Source: JAAYJM01 sp964499465
Lineage (GTDB): Bacteria; Bacteroidota; Ignavibacteria; Kapaibacteriales; UBA2268
Direction: 5' to 3'
DNA length: 16,224 bases
Assembly: GCA_964499465.1 (NCBI GenBank)
Contig: CAZCLJ010000082.1
Span: 1 to 16,224, forward strand
The translations under genes were made by a program, and so were the position numbers. Position 1 is the first letter of the stretch, and every line of letters starts with the position of its first letter. This document shows positions 6,952-14,378 of this stretch, one piece after another. The notes beneath the pieces are model-generated. The model was not told where the DNA came from and made no database searches. It saw only the letters and a list, made by a program, of their open reading frames with translations.

Positions 6952-8688
6952 ATGAATAGTGAACAAATACTAAGAGAACTTAAAAATAAGGTTTTTGAAA
7001 TTGAATCAAATCTTAATGGTTTTTTTCGCGAAGAATATGACCAAATTTATGATATATTTGAGCAATTAGAGGAAAGCTTAGACTTTGAAAAAAGGAACCA
7101 AAAATCTAAAAGATTTAGTTCAGACAAGCTCCAAAAAGCAAAAGAAGCACTTCGGGCAAGTGAAGAGCGACTGAGATTGGTTGTTACTAATGCAAATGCT
7201 TTAATCTTTATTATTGACAAAAATGGAATAATTACTCTTTCTGAAGGAAAAGCATTAAATTTGTTTAAGTTTTTACCTAATCAAATTGTTGGTATTTCTA
7301 TTTTCGATATTTATGATGATAAACCTGATGTGCAGGAAGATATTAGGAAAGCATTAAATGGAATAACAACAAGTTCGATTTTAGAAATTCAGGATTATAT
7401 TTTCGAAACTGTGTTTTCCCCTATAAAAGATTTGAATGGAAATATTGAAGGAATTGTTGCCATAGCTATAAATATTACAGAGCGTGTGAAATTAGAAAGA
7501 GAAAAGGAAAATTTAATTGAAGATTTGAAACTATCAAGTAAAAAAATATTTAACGATGCAAACCGTTTGATGAAACTTAATGATAATCTTATTACTTCAG
7601 AAGAAAAGCTCAAGAAAATGAATGACGAAAAAGATAAGTTCATATCAATCATTTCACACGACCTGCGCAGTCCTTTTGGTGGCATTCTTGGAATTACAGA
7701 CAATCTTATTTGTTATTTCGATAAATTCTCACAAAATGAACTTAAAAGCAACTTGAAGTTACTCAATACTACCTGTCATAGTTTGTTTGATTTATTAGAA
7801 AATCTTTTATTATGGGCAAGAGCTAACAGGGGGAAAATGACAGTTAGCAAAGAAAAAATCCCTTTGTTCAAAATTGTTAAAGCAAATATTGAACTGCTTA
7901 TTAATAATGCTATTTCAAAAAGAATTTCAATTAATAATTCTGTTCAAAAAAATATTTCAGTAATTGCAGATGAAAATATGCTTAATACAGTTTTACGTAA
8001 TTTAATTTCAAATGCAATTAAATTCACTAACGTTGGAGGCGAAATAAACATTAGCACCCATCAGGCATTTGAAGATAATAGAATTGAAATTTATATTTGC
8101 GACAACGGAATTGGTATTCCGCCTAATGTAGTTGAAAACCTATTTAATCTGAATAGAAAATATACTTCTTTAGGCACAAATAATGAAAAAGGGACTGGAT
8201 TAGGATTGCTAATCTGTAAGGAAATGATAGAACAACAAGACGGCAGAATCTGGGTAGAAAGTAAAGAAGGAGAAGGGACTTGTTTTAAAATTGAATTGGG
8301 TGCAGTAAAAAATAATATTGATTTTTATGAAGAATCAACAAGTATTAATGTTATTTCAGAACAATTGCAAAATGAAATATTTTCACTTGATAAAGAATTA
8401 ATAAAAGACAACAACTTAGAAAATCTATCTCTTTTAATAAATGAAGTAGAAGAAAAATATATCCCCGAATGTTTAGAATTGTCTGAAACACAGATTTTGG
8501 GTGATATAGGAATTTTTGCAAGCAATTTGAAAAATATTTCTTTAAATTATAATTGTATGAATATATATAAATATGCTGAAATTATGCTCGAAAAAGTTAA
8601 GATGATGGATATTATTCAGCTAAACAAGTATTTGGAATATTTTCCGATATTAATTAATCAATTAAAAGATTTCATAAAAAATAAGTAG
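6952..8688 (+). CDS. PAS-domain sensor histidine kinase
   Basis: A 578-residue kinase without membrane segments, so probably a cytoplasmic sensor. Residues 1-70 are charged and helical. A PAS domain spans about 71-180 (LRLVVTNANALIFIIDKNG to AIAINITERV), then a coiled linker. HisKA has the H-box SHDLRSP with phospho-acceptor His236. HATPase_c has the N-box LISNAIKF (Asn354), the G1 box DNGIGIP (384-390) and the G2 box GTGLGLLI (414-421). All catalytic motifs are intact. Residues about 455-578 form an extra helical region (EEKYIPECLEL to KYLEYFPILINQL) resembling the tail usually found after the receiver of hybrid kinases; here the receiver is absent. The next gene starts four bases after the stop and opens with a receiver, so the two are surely co-transcribed and likely partners. 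No ligand for the PAS domain can be named, and no Shine-Dalgarno site is seen. Confidence 0.92.
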   Translation: MNSEQILRELKNKVFEIESNLNGFFREEYDQIYDIFEQLEESLDFEKRNQKSKRFSSDKLQKAKEALRASEERLRLVVTNANALIFIIDKNGIITLSEGKALNLFKFLPNQIVGISIFDIYDDKPDVQEDIRKALNGITTSSILEIQDYIFETVFSPIKDLNGNIEGIVAIAINITERVKLEREKENLIEDLKLSSKKIFNDANRLMKLNDNLITSEEKLKKMNDEKDKFISIISHDLRSPFGGILGITDNLICYFDKFSQNELKSNLKLLNTTCHSLFDLLENLLLWARANRGKMTVSKEKIPLFKIVKANIELLINNAISKRISINNSVQKNISVIADENMLNTVLRNLISNAIKFTNVGGEINISTHQAFEDNRIEIYICDNGIGIPPNVVENLFNLNRKYTSLGTNNEKGTGLGLLICKEMIEQQDGRIWVESKEGEGTCFKIELGAVKNNIDFYEESTSINVISEQLQNEIFSLDKELIKDNNLENLSLLINEVEEKYIPECLELSETQILGDIGIFASNLKNISLNYNCMNIYKYAEIMLEKVKMMDIIQLNKYLEYFPILINQLKDFIKNK

Positions 8689-8692
8689 AATT

Positions 8693-9817
8693 ATGAGAGA
8701 AAAACCTTTAATATTAGTAATTGATGATTTGGAAAGTAACTTGCATGTTGCTGGAAATATTTTAGTTGAAGCCGGTTATGAAATATCTCTATCTGTTGAT
8801 GGGAAAAAAGGGATTGATATAGCAAAAAAAGTAATACCTGATTTAATTTTACTTGATTTGGTGATGCCTAATATTGATGGCTTTGAAGTATGCACCCAAC
8901 TTAAGAATGAAGAAATTACAACTGAAATCCCAATAATCTTTCTTACATCTATGAACAATACCGACAATATTGTAAAAGGGCTTGAATTAGGTGCAGTTGA
9001 TTACATCGTTAAACCAGCCAATAAGCAGGAAACGCTTGCTAGAATTAAAACTCATCTCGACTTGAAACGCTCTAAAGAAATAATTCTCAAACAAAATGAG
9101 CAGTTAAAAGATTTAATTAATGAAAGGAACGGTTTCTTTGCTATTAGTTCAAACAATCTGATGAATCCATTAAATGCAATTAAAGGTTATAATGACCTAA
9201 TCAAATCTTTTAATGTTAAAAATATTAATTCTAACGATTTAAAACAATTAACCCAACAAATTGATAACGAAATTAATTCTGTTTCTTCTACTGTTAATGA
9301 TTTCCTCTATTTATACAATCTCGAAGAAGGTAATTTCCTTTCAATTGCTGAATCTTTTAATATTAATATGCTTATTGAGAAAGTAATTAAAGATTTTGAA
9401 ACTGATATAAAAGCAAAAAGACTTATTGTTGAATTTGAAACTGACTTAAATAAAACTACTCATGCCTTTGCCGTTAAAGAAAAAATGGAGGTCGTTTTAA
9501 AGCAAATAATTTCTAATTCAATAAAGTATTCAAATTTTTACAAGTGCATCTCAATTACTACTTCTGAAATTGTTGATAAGAAAAAATATATTAAAGTTGT
9601 ATTAAAAGACCAGGGGGTAGGAATGAGCGAAAGCGATTTAAACAATATTTTCAATAAATATTCGCAGTTAAGTCCCACTCCAACAAATAATGAGCAATCA
9701 GTTGGTTTGGGTATGCCAATTGTAAAAAAATTAGTTGATGAAATGAATGTTCCAATTTTCATTGAAAGTCTGGAATGTTATGGAACTACTGTAAAATTGT
9801 TTGTTCCTTCAATGTAG
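8693..9817 (+). CDS. response regulator receiver fused to a His-less kinase-like module
   Basis: A 374-residue protein. The receiver domain (about 5-123) has the acidic pair DD at 11-12, phospho-acceptor Asp55 in LILLDLVMP, Thr85 and Lys107 in VKP, so it is fully competent. A short linker leads to a HisKA-like region (about 140-215), where the H-box reads ISSNNLMNPLNAI; the usual His is Asn154 (AAC at 9152-9154). HATPase_c (about 225-374) keeps the N-box Asn275, DQGVGM (306-311) and GLGMP (338-342). ATP binding seems preserved but self-phosphorylation on His does not. There is no DNA-binding or other standard output domain. Given the 4-base gap after the kinase gene, the likely scheme is that His236 of the kinase phosphorylates Asp55 here and the ATPase-like half serves as a signalling or dimerisation output. 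That output is inference. Confidence 0.88.
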   Translation: MREKPLILVIDDLESNLHVAGNILVEAGYEISLSVDGKKGIDIAKKVIPDLILLDLVMPNIDGFEVCTQLKNEEITTEIPIIFLTSMNNTDNIVKGLELGAVDYIVKPANKQETLARIKTHLDLKRSKEIILKQNEQLKDLINERNGFFAISSNNLMNPLNAIKGYNDLIKSFNVKNINSNDLKQLTQQIDNEINSVSSTVNDFLYLYNLEEGNFLSIAESFNINMLIEKVIKDFETDIKAKRLIVEFETDLNKTTHAFAVKEKMEVVLKQIISNSIKYSNFYKCISITTSEIVDKKKYIKVVLKDQGVGMSESDLNNIFNKYSQLSPTPTNNEQSVGLGMPIVKKLVDEMNVPIFIESLECYGTTVKLFVPSM

Positions 9818-9914
9818 TTCAGCCCCAAAAAAAATGAAGGAAGACTTTTATTTAAATGGAGATGACAGAATGTTTAGATAGTTTAGAAAGATTAGAAGGT
9901 TTAGATTTTTTTGA

Positions 9915-9990
9915 ACTTTTGCAAAGTTAAGAAACTTTACAAAAGAAATAATCTTCTTACTTTGCGAAAGTTTCTTAACTTTCGTAAAGT
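9915..9990. repeat. hairpin with AAAGTTAAGAAACTTT core
   Basis: The arms at 9915-9938 and 9967-9990 pair through a perfect 16-base core (9923-9938 with 9967-9982) and pair imperfectly outside it. Shorter TTTGCAAAG-like and CTTTCGTAAAG-like motifs recur around the core. It sits inside the 9841-10234 composite, after a purine-rich GTTTAGA repeat tract at about 9871-9907. Confidence 0.7.
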
Positions 9991-10008
9991 TTTGTATGGA
10001 AAAGTAAA

Positions 10009-10095
10009 GATGTTATTAGTAAACGAAGTGAAGAATATCAAGTTTCGTGGTAGCAATGACTTGTGAGATTTCTCACTTCGTTTACCAATGACATC
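10009..10095. repeat. hairpin of the AAACGAAGTGA...GAATCTC family
   Basis: The arms at 10009-10039 and 10065-10095 pair with a few mismatches (GTAAACGAAGTGA against TCACTTCGTTTAC is perfect). The distal part, CAATGACTTGTGAGATT to TTACCAATGACATCTTTT, is almost the same as the right half of the hairpin at 6521-6601. The variable stem middle here is matched on both sides, unlike in that copy. Confidence 0.75.
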
Positions 10096-10102
10096 TTTTC
10101 TC

Positions 10103-10173
10103 AGTCATACTATCAACAAGTTGATAGCATGACTTATCTCTTGTCATGCTATCAGCTTGCTGATAGTATGACT
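10103..10173. repeat. palindrome of two palindromes (CTATCA/TGATAG)
   Basis: The 31-base halves at 10103-10133 and 10143-10173 are each nearly palindromic, and they are reverse complements of one another with two differences across a 9-base spacer. The inner stem reads TCAAC-AA-GTTGA in the first half and TCAGC-TT-GCTGA in the second. An A-T pair has thus become a G-C pair with local pairing kept, which favours two adjacent hairpins over one long one. Confidence 0.8.
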
Positions 10174-10252
10174 GAAAAGCACTGTTTCAGAATTACACTT
10201 TTACTTATGTCATCTCCATTTAAATAAAGGTCTTACTTTATCAGGGGGTTCG

Positions 10253-10299
10253 AAATGACAAGCTTGCGAAATTACAAACTACGAGGCAGCAGGACTTCT
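10253..10299 (-). repeat. left-end fragment of the dispersed element
   Basis: On the minus strand this reads AGAAGTCCTGCTGCCTCG, then TAGTTTGTAATTTCGC and TTGTCATTT, matching the left end of the complete copies at 5415-5620 and 11530-11730 up to the start of their hairpin. The flanking ATTTATAA matches the flank of the right end at 200, suggesting the terminal inverted repeat extends to about TTATAAATT-GAACTCC. Its tip faces the methyltransferase gene, 39 bases away. The second copy of the TTTATCAGGGGG segment (10208-10260) adjoins and overlaps it. Confidence 0.65.
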
Positions 10300-10337
10300 A
10301 ATTTATAAAAAATTTCCTTATATTGCATTTTAAAAAA

Positions 10338-11119
10338 ATGGAACTAAATAAAATATATAACGAAAACTGCTTAAATACAATGTCTGAAATGCCAGACAGA
10401 TTTATTGATTTAACCTTAACTTCACCACCTTATGACGATTTAAGAAATTATAACGGATTTGATTTTGAGTTTAAAAATATTGCAAAAGAATTATATCGGA
10501 TTACAAAAAATGGTGGTCTGGTAGTTTGGATAGTTGGCGATGCAACAAAAGATGGCAGTGAAACCGGAACTTCTTTCAGACAAGCACTTCATTTTATGGA
10601 ATGTGGATTTAATCTTCACGATACAATGATTTATTATAAAAACAATCCAATGCCTACAGCTGGGAAACGCTATCATCAGCATTTCGAATATATGTTTGCT
10701 TTTAGTAAAGGACAACCAAATACTTTCAATCCTATAACAGAAAATTGCAAATATAATGGGCTTGCCAATATGAAGAACAGAGGGCAAAATGGTGAATTAA
10801 ACTATAAAAAAGTAGAGCGAACGAGTGAGAAAAAAGTTGGAAATGTCTTCTTTTATTCTATTGGTGGGGGAATTTCTACAAAAGATGTAATTGCGTATAA
10901 TCACCCGGCAATTTTTCCAGAACAATTAGCTTATGACCAGATTAAAACTTGGACTAATGAAGGTGATTTAGTTTATGATTGTTTCATTGGAGCGGCACTA
11001 CTGCTAAAATGGCTATGCTACTTAAAAGAAATTGGATTGGTTCAGAAATTTCTGCTGAATACGTTGAGATTTCTAATAAAAGATTGGAAAAATATTTACA
11101 AACACTCAACCGTATTTAA
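10338..11119 (+). pseudogene. frameshifted beta-class DNA methyltransferase (N4-cytosine/N6-adenine)
   Basis: The start is taken at ATG 10338 (MELNKIYNENCL); a TTG at 10323 would add five residues of no family resemblance. Motif IV is TSPPYDDLRNYNG (residues 28-40), followed by ELYRITKNGGLVVWIVGDAT and the target-recognition region. At the SAM-binding motif I the frame breaks. It reads VYDCFIGAALLLKW, but one added base after about 10991 gives VYDCFIGSGTTAKM, then LLKRNWIGSEIS, YVEISNKRLEKYL and a TAA at 11117-11119. That is the expected motif and a natural end, for about 260 residues. The order IV-target-I is the beta class. The enzyme would add methyl groups to cytosine N4 or adenine N6 in a short site, which cannot be named. 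As written the SAM pocket is destroyed, so the gene is inactive unless the base loss is a sequencing error. Confidence 0.88.
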
Positions 11120-11120
11120 T

Positions 11121-11469
11121 CAAATTGATAAACGTTGGGTCGATAAATATGTTGATATGTGGAATCTTCCTCTTAATATTTCAAATGCTTTAAAACTTTT
11201 TACAGGTGAAATAAAACCTTCTAAAACTGGATTACGGGATAAAAGAAGAATGTATTTCGATGAAATGGATATAAAAACTCAAAAAGAAATTATTAAATTC
11301 TTCACAAAAAATAAAATTCTTATCCTATCAGATATATTAAAAGGAAATGATGAATTTTCAGCATCTTGGAAAAGTAACAATACAGAGAAAAGGTGGAGAT
11401 GCCGGAAGAAATACTGCCAATATGTTGCAATTTAAAATAAATCCATTGAAATTATTTGAAAATCAATAA
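11121..11469 (+). pseudogene. broken remnant of a probable type II restriction endonuclease
   Basis: Directly after the natural methyltransferase end, coding-like sequence continues in a different frame: INQ-free start QIDKRWVDKYVDMW, then LKLFTGEIKPSKTGLRDKRR, KTQKEIIKFF and ILSDILKGNDEFSAS to about 11366. From about 11365 coding potential moves one frame on: LGKVTIQRKGGD, then AGRNTANMLQFKINPLKLFE, stop TAA at 11467-11469. The QRKGGD...TANMLQFKINP ending resembles, from memory, the C terminus of type II restriction endonucleases encoded beside such methyltransferases. In those proteins a stretch separates the two blocks, so an internal deletion with frame loss near 11365 is likely, and the N-terminal half is missing. 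No nuclease catalytic site was identified. The methyltransferase neighbour is the main support for the assignment. Confidence 0.45.
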
Positions 11470-11529
11470 AATAAAAAAAATTACTGATACAATTTTACAT
11501 TATTAACATCATCTTTGTTTTTATCTTAT

Positions 11530-11730
11530 GAACTCCTTACCCCTCGTAGTTTGCTATTTCGCTTGCTTGTCATTCTGAACGAAGTGAAGAATCTCACAAG
11601 TCATTGCTGTCACGAAACTTGAGATTCTTCACTTCGTTCAGAATGACAACTTTTTGCTATAAAATGCGCAATTATTATTTACGATGCAAATATTCTAACT
11701 CCTTTATTTTCGTTATGGAGTCTGGAGTTC
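11530..11730 (+). repeat. complete ~200-bp dispersed palindromic element, copy B
   Basis: Same plan as 5415-5620. GAACTCC/GGAGTTC ends enclose CTCGTAGTTTGCTATTTCGC on the left and GCGCAATTATTATTTACGAT on the right as an imperfect inner inverted repeat. The central hairpin has perfect 27-base arms at 11569-11595 and 11621-11647. The stem middle is CGAAGTG here versus GCGTTGTG in copy A, changed on both arms. It lies between the endonuclease remnant and the 3' end of the MATE gene; 11470-11529 is plain AT-rich sequence. Confidence 0.85.
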
Positions 11731-11747
11731 TAAACTATCTAAACCAT

Positions 11748-13094
11748 CTACACCTTTACTTTTAGCCATTTTTTATTTTTCAAACTTATGAATGAAAGGA
11801 TGGCAAAAACGATTTGTGTGATTATAAAACTTAGCCAAATTCCTTCGTAACCAATAGAAGTATAATGTGATAAAAGATATGCCACTGGAATCTGAATTAA
11901 AAAATTGGCAAGCACTACAATTTTTAATGTTCTGAAATAATCTCCTGCACCGCTGATTACTCTTAATGAAATTATTCCGAGAGCAAAAGGAATATAAGAG
12001 CACATTGTATATTTAAAATATATATCAACATTATGAATAAGCACCGGATTATCAGAATAAATATCTGCAAACTCTTTTCCGAAGAAAAAGACTAATATAA
12101 TCAGAACTATCATAATAATTGAAACCTGCACTAAAGCAGCTTTAAAATATTTATACACCCTATCAAGTTTATTGGCTCCGAGATTCTGCCCGGTAGTTAC
12201 TTCAATTGCAGCGCCTGTAGCAATTATAAACATAGTAACAAACAAATCAATTCGAAGCCCTAAAATGTAAGTATTTAAAACTTCATTCCCAAATTGATTA
12301 GCGATTGTAGTAATGCCAATGCGGTTCAAACTGACAACCATTAATTGCAGTGAAGCCGGGACGCCAAGAATAACTATTGTTCTAATTATATTCCAGTCAA
12401 CTTTAAATTTCCTGAAATTTAACCTGATTTGAGTTGTATTTAGCAAAACAGCAATTATAGCAACAATAGCGCCAATATATTGAGCAGAAGCAGTTGCAAG
12501 TCCAGCGCCGGCTACTCCCATTTTGGGGATAAATCCGACACCAAAAATGAAAATTGGCGCAAAAATTATATTGAGAACAATTGTAAGGAAAAGAATATAA
12601 AATTGGAAATTACCATTGCCGGTTGCCCTGACAATAGAATTTATTTGGAATATGAAAAAATTTGCCGGAACCCCAAAAATAAGAATAGAAATGTAAATAT
12701 GAGCCAGTTCAGCAACGTGCCCTTCGATTTTCATAACGGAAAGAATAGTCGGGATGTTCAAATACAGCACAAAAGCAATAATTATTGATGATAGAACTGT
12801 AAAAGCAATAGCTTGAGCAGCAGTGTGATTTGCTTTTTCGTAGTTGCGTTCACCAATTCTGCGGGCAATCATAATTCCGGTGCCTACTCCGAAACCGCTT
12901 CCAATAGCAAAAATAAAGAATAGCAGTTGCTCGCTCACTCCGAGAGCAGAAACCTCCATTTCTCCCAAACGACTTACAAAATACATATCTATCCAGGAAT
13001 AGATAATATTCATTAAAAAACTTAGGATTAAAGGGAGGGAAAACAAAATTAATGATGAATTGATTGGCGCCGTTGTTAAATCTATTTTTTTCAC
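11748..13094 (-). CDS. MATE family multidrug/Na+ or H+ antiporter
   Basis: A 448-residue, highly hydrophobic protein with about twelve membrane segments in two homologous halves, the normal MATE size. The N-terminal LFSLPLILSFLMNIIYSWID and VSRLGEMEVSALGVSEQL, followed by GVGTGIMIARRIGERNYEKA, are characteristic of the NorM/DinF superfamily. The second half begins near IIRTIVILGVPASLQLMVVS and ends with short basic residues (KNKKWLKVKV). MATE proteins extrude cationic drugs or metabolites in exchange for Na+ or H+; substrate and coupling ion cannot be read here. The start is GTG (complement of CAC at 13092-13094), with no Shine-Dalgarno sequence. It is divergent from the glycosyltransferase at 13163, and the 68-bp AT-rich gap must hold both promoters. 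Confidence 0.93.
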   Translation of the reverse strand: MKKIDLTTAPINSSLILFSLPLILSFLMNIIYSWIDMYFVSRLGEMEVSALGVSEQLLFFIFAIGSGFGVGTGIMIARRIGERNYEKANHTAAQAIAFTVLSSIIIAFVLYLNIPTILSVMKIEGHVAELAHIYISILIFGVPANFFIFQINSIVRATGNGNFQFYILFLTIVLNIIFAPIFIFGVGFIPKMGVAGAGLATASAQYIGAIVAIIAVLLNTTQIRLNFRKFKVDWNIIRTIVILGVPASLQLMVVSLNRIGITTIANQFGNEVLNTYILGLRIDLFVTMFIIATGAAIEVTTGQNLGANKLDRVYKYFKAALVQVSIIMIVLIILVFFFGKEFADIYSDNPVLIHNVDIYFKYTMCSYIPFALGIISLRVISGAGDYFRTLKIVVLANFLIQIPVAYLLSHYTSIGYEGIWLSFIITQIVFAILSFISLKNKKWLKVKV

Positions 13095-13162
13095 TACTAT
13101 ATTTTTCTTAAATTATATTTTTTAATGTTATTAAAACAATATTTAATTTTTTACTTTTTAAT

Positions 13163-14299
13163 ATGACAAAATTAGCAATTTTATTCTTTTCATTTTTAAT
13201 TATTCTCTTAAGGGCGGTTGCATTCTTTATTGGAGCTGAACGTCAGAGAAGAAAAAAATTATTATTGGCAAGTGACGCAGAATTACCTTTTGTTTCTGTA
13301 ATCATTCCGGCTAGAAATGAAGAGCAAAATATTAGGAATTGCGTAGAGTCAGTATTTAAGAATAATTATCCTAAATATAAATTTGAAATAATTGTCGTTA
13401 ATGACAGGTCTGAAGATAACACTGCACAAGTTTTAGAGGAATGTAAAAAAGAATTTTCAAATTTAAAAGTAGTTACAATAACAGAAGCAACCAAGCACCA
13501 CAATCTTAAAGGTAAGCCTGGTGCATTGCAAAAAGGTGCTGAAACTGCTTCGGGCGAAATATTCCTGTTTACTGATGCCGACTGCATTGTTGGAAATAAT
13601 TGGTTCAGCAAAATAGTTGCTGCTTTCAGTGATAAAAATGTTGGCATAGTTCCGTCTTTCACTACGATTAAAGCACATAATTTCTTTGAACGGTTGCAGG
13701 GCACAGAGTGGATTTATATGCACACACTTGCAAGCGGTGGAATCGGCTTGAATATTCCACTCGGCTGCTTCGGAAATAATCTTTCTATTCGCAAAAATGT
13801 ATTTTGGGAATTAGGTGGTTACGAAAAAATTAAATTTTCTGTTACTGAAGATTTAGCTTTACTTCAAGCGGTGTTCGATACCGGCTGGAAAATTCATTAC
13901 CTTTACAGCAGCGAAAGCGTAGTTACAACTTTACCTTGTAAGACACTTAAATCATATATTCAGCAGCATCACCGCTGGACTGTTGGAGGTTTGGATTTGG
14001 GCTGGAGGGCAACGGTTTTCATCTTTACTTCGCTTTGGTTCTGGATTGGGTTGGTTGTTTCTTTAATTTTGGCTGATTGGTATTGGTTCGCTATTATTGC
14101 AGCAAGCAGAATTTTTGGAGATTGGCTTTTAATAAAAACATCAATAAATATTTTAAGTAAAAATAATAAAAAGAATTTTTCAAAACTCATAACTCCATAT
14201 TTAATTTTCGTTATATTGATTGAACTTGTTGCTCCGTTTTTTCTTTTAAACAGAAGAGTTAAATGGAAAAATCAAATTTTTCATAATAAAAAGAAATAA
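13163..14299 (+). CDS. membrane-anchored family 2 glycosyltransferase
   Basis: A 378-residue protein. An N-terminal membrane segment (about 4-24) precedes a GT2 domain (about 42-275) with SVIIPARNEE (45-54), VVNDRSEDNT (78-87), the DAD metal-binding triad (138-140), TED (228-230, catalytic base region) and QQHHRW (267-272, the Q-x-x-R-W motif of processive or polyprenyl-type GT2 enzymes). Two or three C-terminal membrane segments (about 285-365) follow. Such enzymes use nucleotide sugars at the inner membrane face to build glycolipids, carotenoid glycosides or polysaccharides. The closest general type is the CrtQ/hydroxychlorobactene glucosyltransferase-like group, but the acceptor is not determined here. 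All motifs look intact. The 79-bp gap to nuoJ suggests independent or loosely coupled transcription. It appears unrelated in function to its neighbours. Confidence 0.88.
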   Translation: MTKLAILFFSFLIILLRAVAFFIGAERQRRKKLLLASDAELPFVSVIIPARNEEQNIRNCVESVFKNNYPKYKFEIIVVNDRSEDNTAQVLEECKKEFSNLKVVTITEATKHHNLKGKPGALQKGAETASGEIFLFTDADCIVGNNWFSKIVAAFSDKNVGIVPSFTTIKAHNFFERLQGTEWIYMHTLASGGIGLNIPLGCFGNNLSIRKNVFWELGGYEKIKFSVTEDLALLQAVFDTGWKIHYLYSSESVVTTLPCKTLKSYIQQHHRWTVGGLDLGWRATVFIFTSLWFWIGLVVSLILADWYWFAIIAASRIFGDWLLIKTSINILSKNNKKNFSKLITPYLIFVILIELVAPFFLLNRRVKWKNQIFHNKKK

Positions 14300-14378
14300 A
14301 TTTTGTTAAGATAACGAAATTTCATTATTTTTGATAAGTAGAAAAAAAGAATAGTATAAATAAATACAAAGAGAAAAC

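Larger units (their letters stand above)
9841..10234. repeat. composite element with 27-bp terminal inverted repeats and nested hairpins
   Basis: The ends at 9841-9867 (AAGACTTTTATTTAAATGGA, then GATGACA) and 10208-10234 are reverse complements with one mismatch in 27. Between them sit three further inverted repeats: 9915-9990, 10009-10095 and 10103-10173. No coding frame is convincing. The unit fills nearly all of the 9818-10322 gene gap between the kinase operon and the methyltransferase remnant. It looks like a compound of palindromic elements accumulated within one another. Confidence 0.75.

Noticed and set aside
9868..10207. Insertion sequence with transposase
   Set aside because: The 27-base terminal inverted repeats suggest mobility, but no open frame of useful length lies between them.
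10323..10337. TTG start for the methyltransferase
   Set aside because: The five extra residues (MHFKK) lack support. The ATG at 10338 starts the conserved ELNKIYNENCL segment.
10491..10787. 98-residue open frame on the minus strand
   Set aside because: It is antisense to the methyltransferase, which carries recognisable motifs in the plus frame.
10980..11000. Programmed ribosomal frameshift in the methyltransferase
   Set aside because: There is no slippery heptamer at GGAGCGGC and no clear downstream stimulator, and known beta-class methyltransferases do not use one. Loss of a base is simpler.
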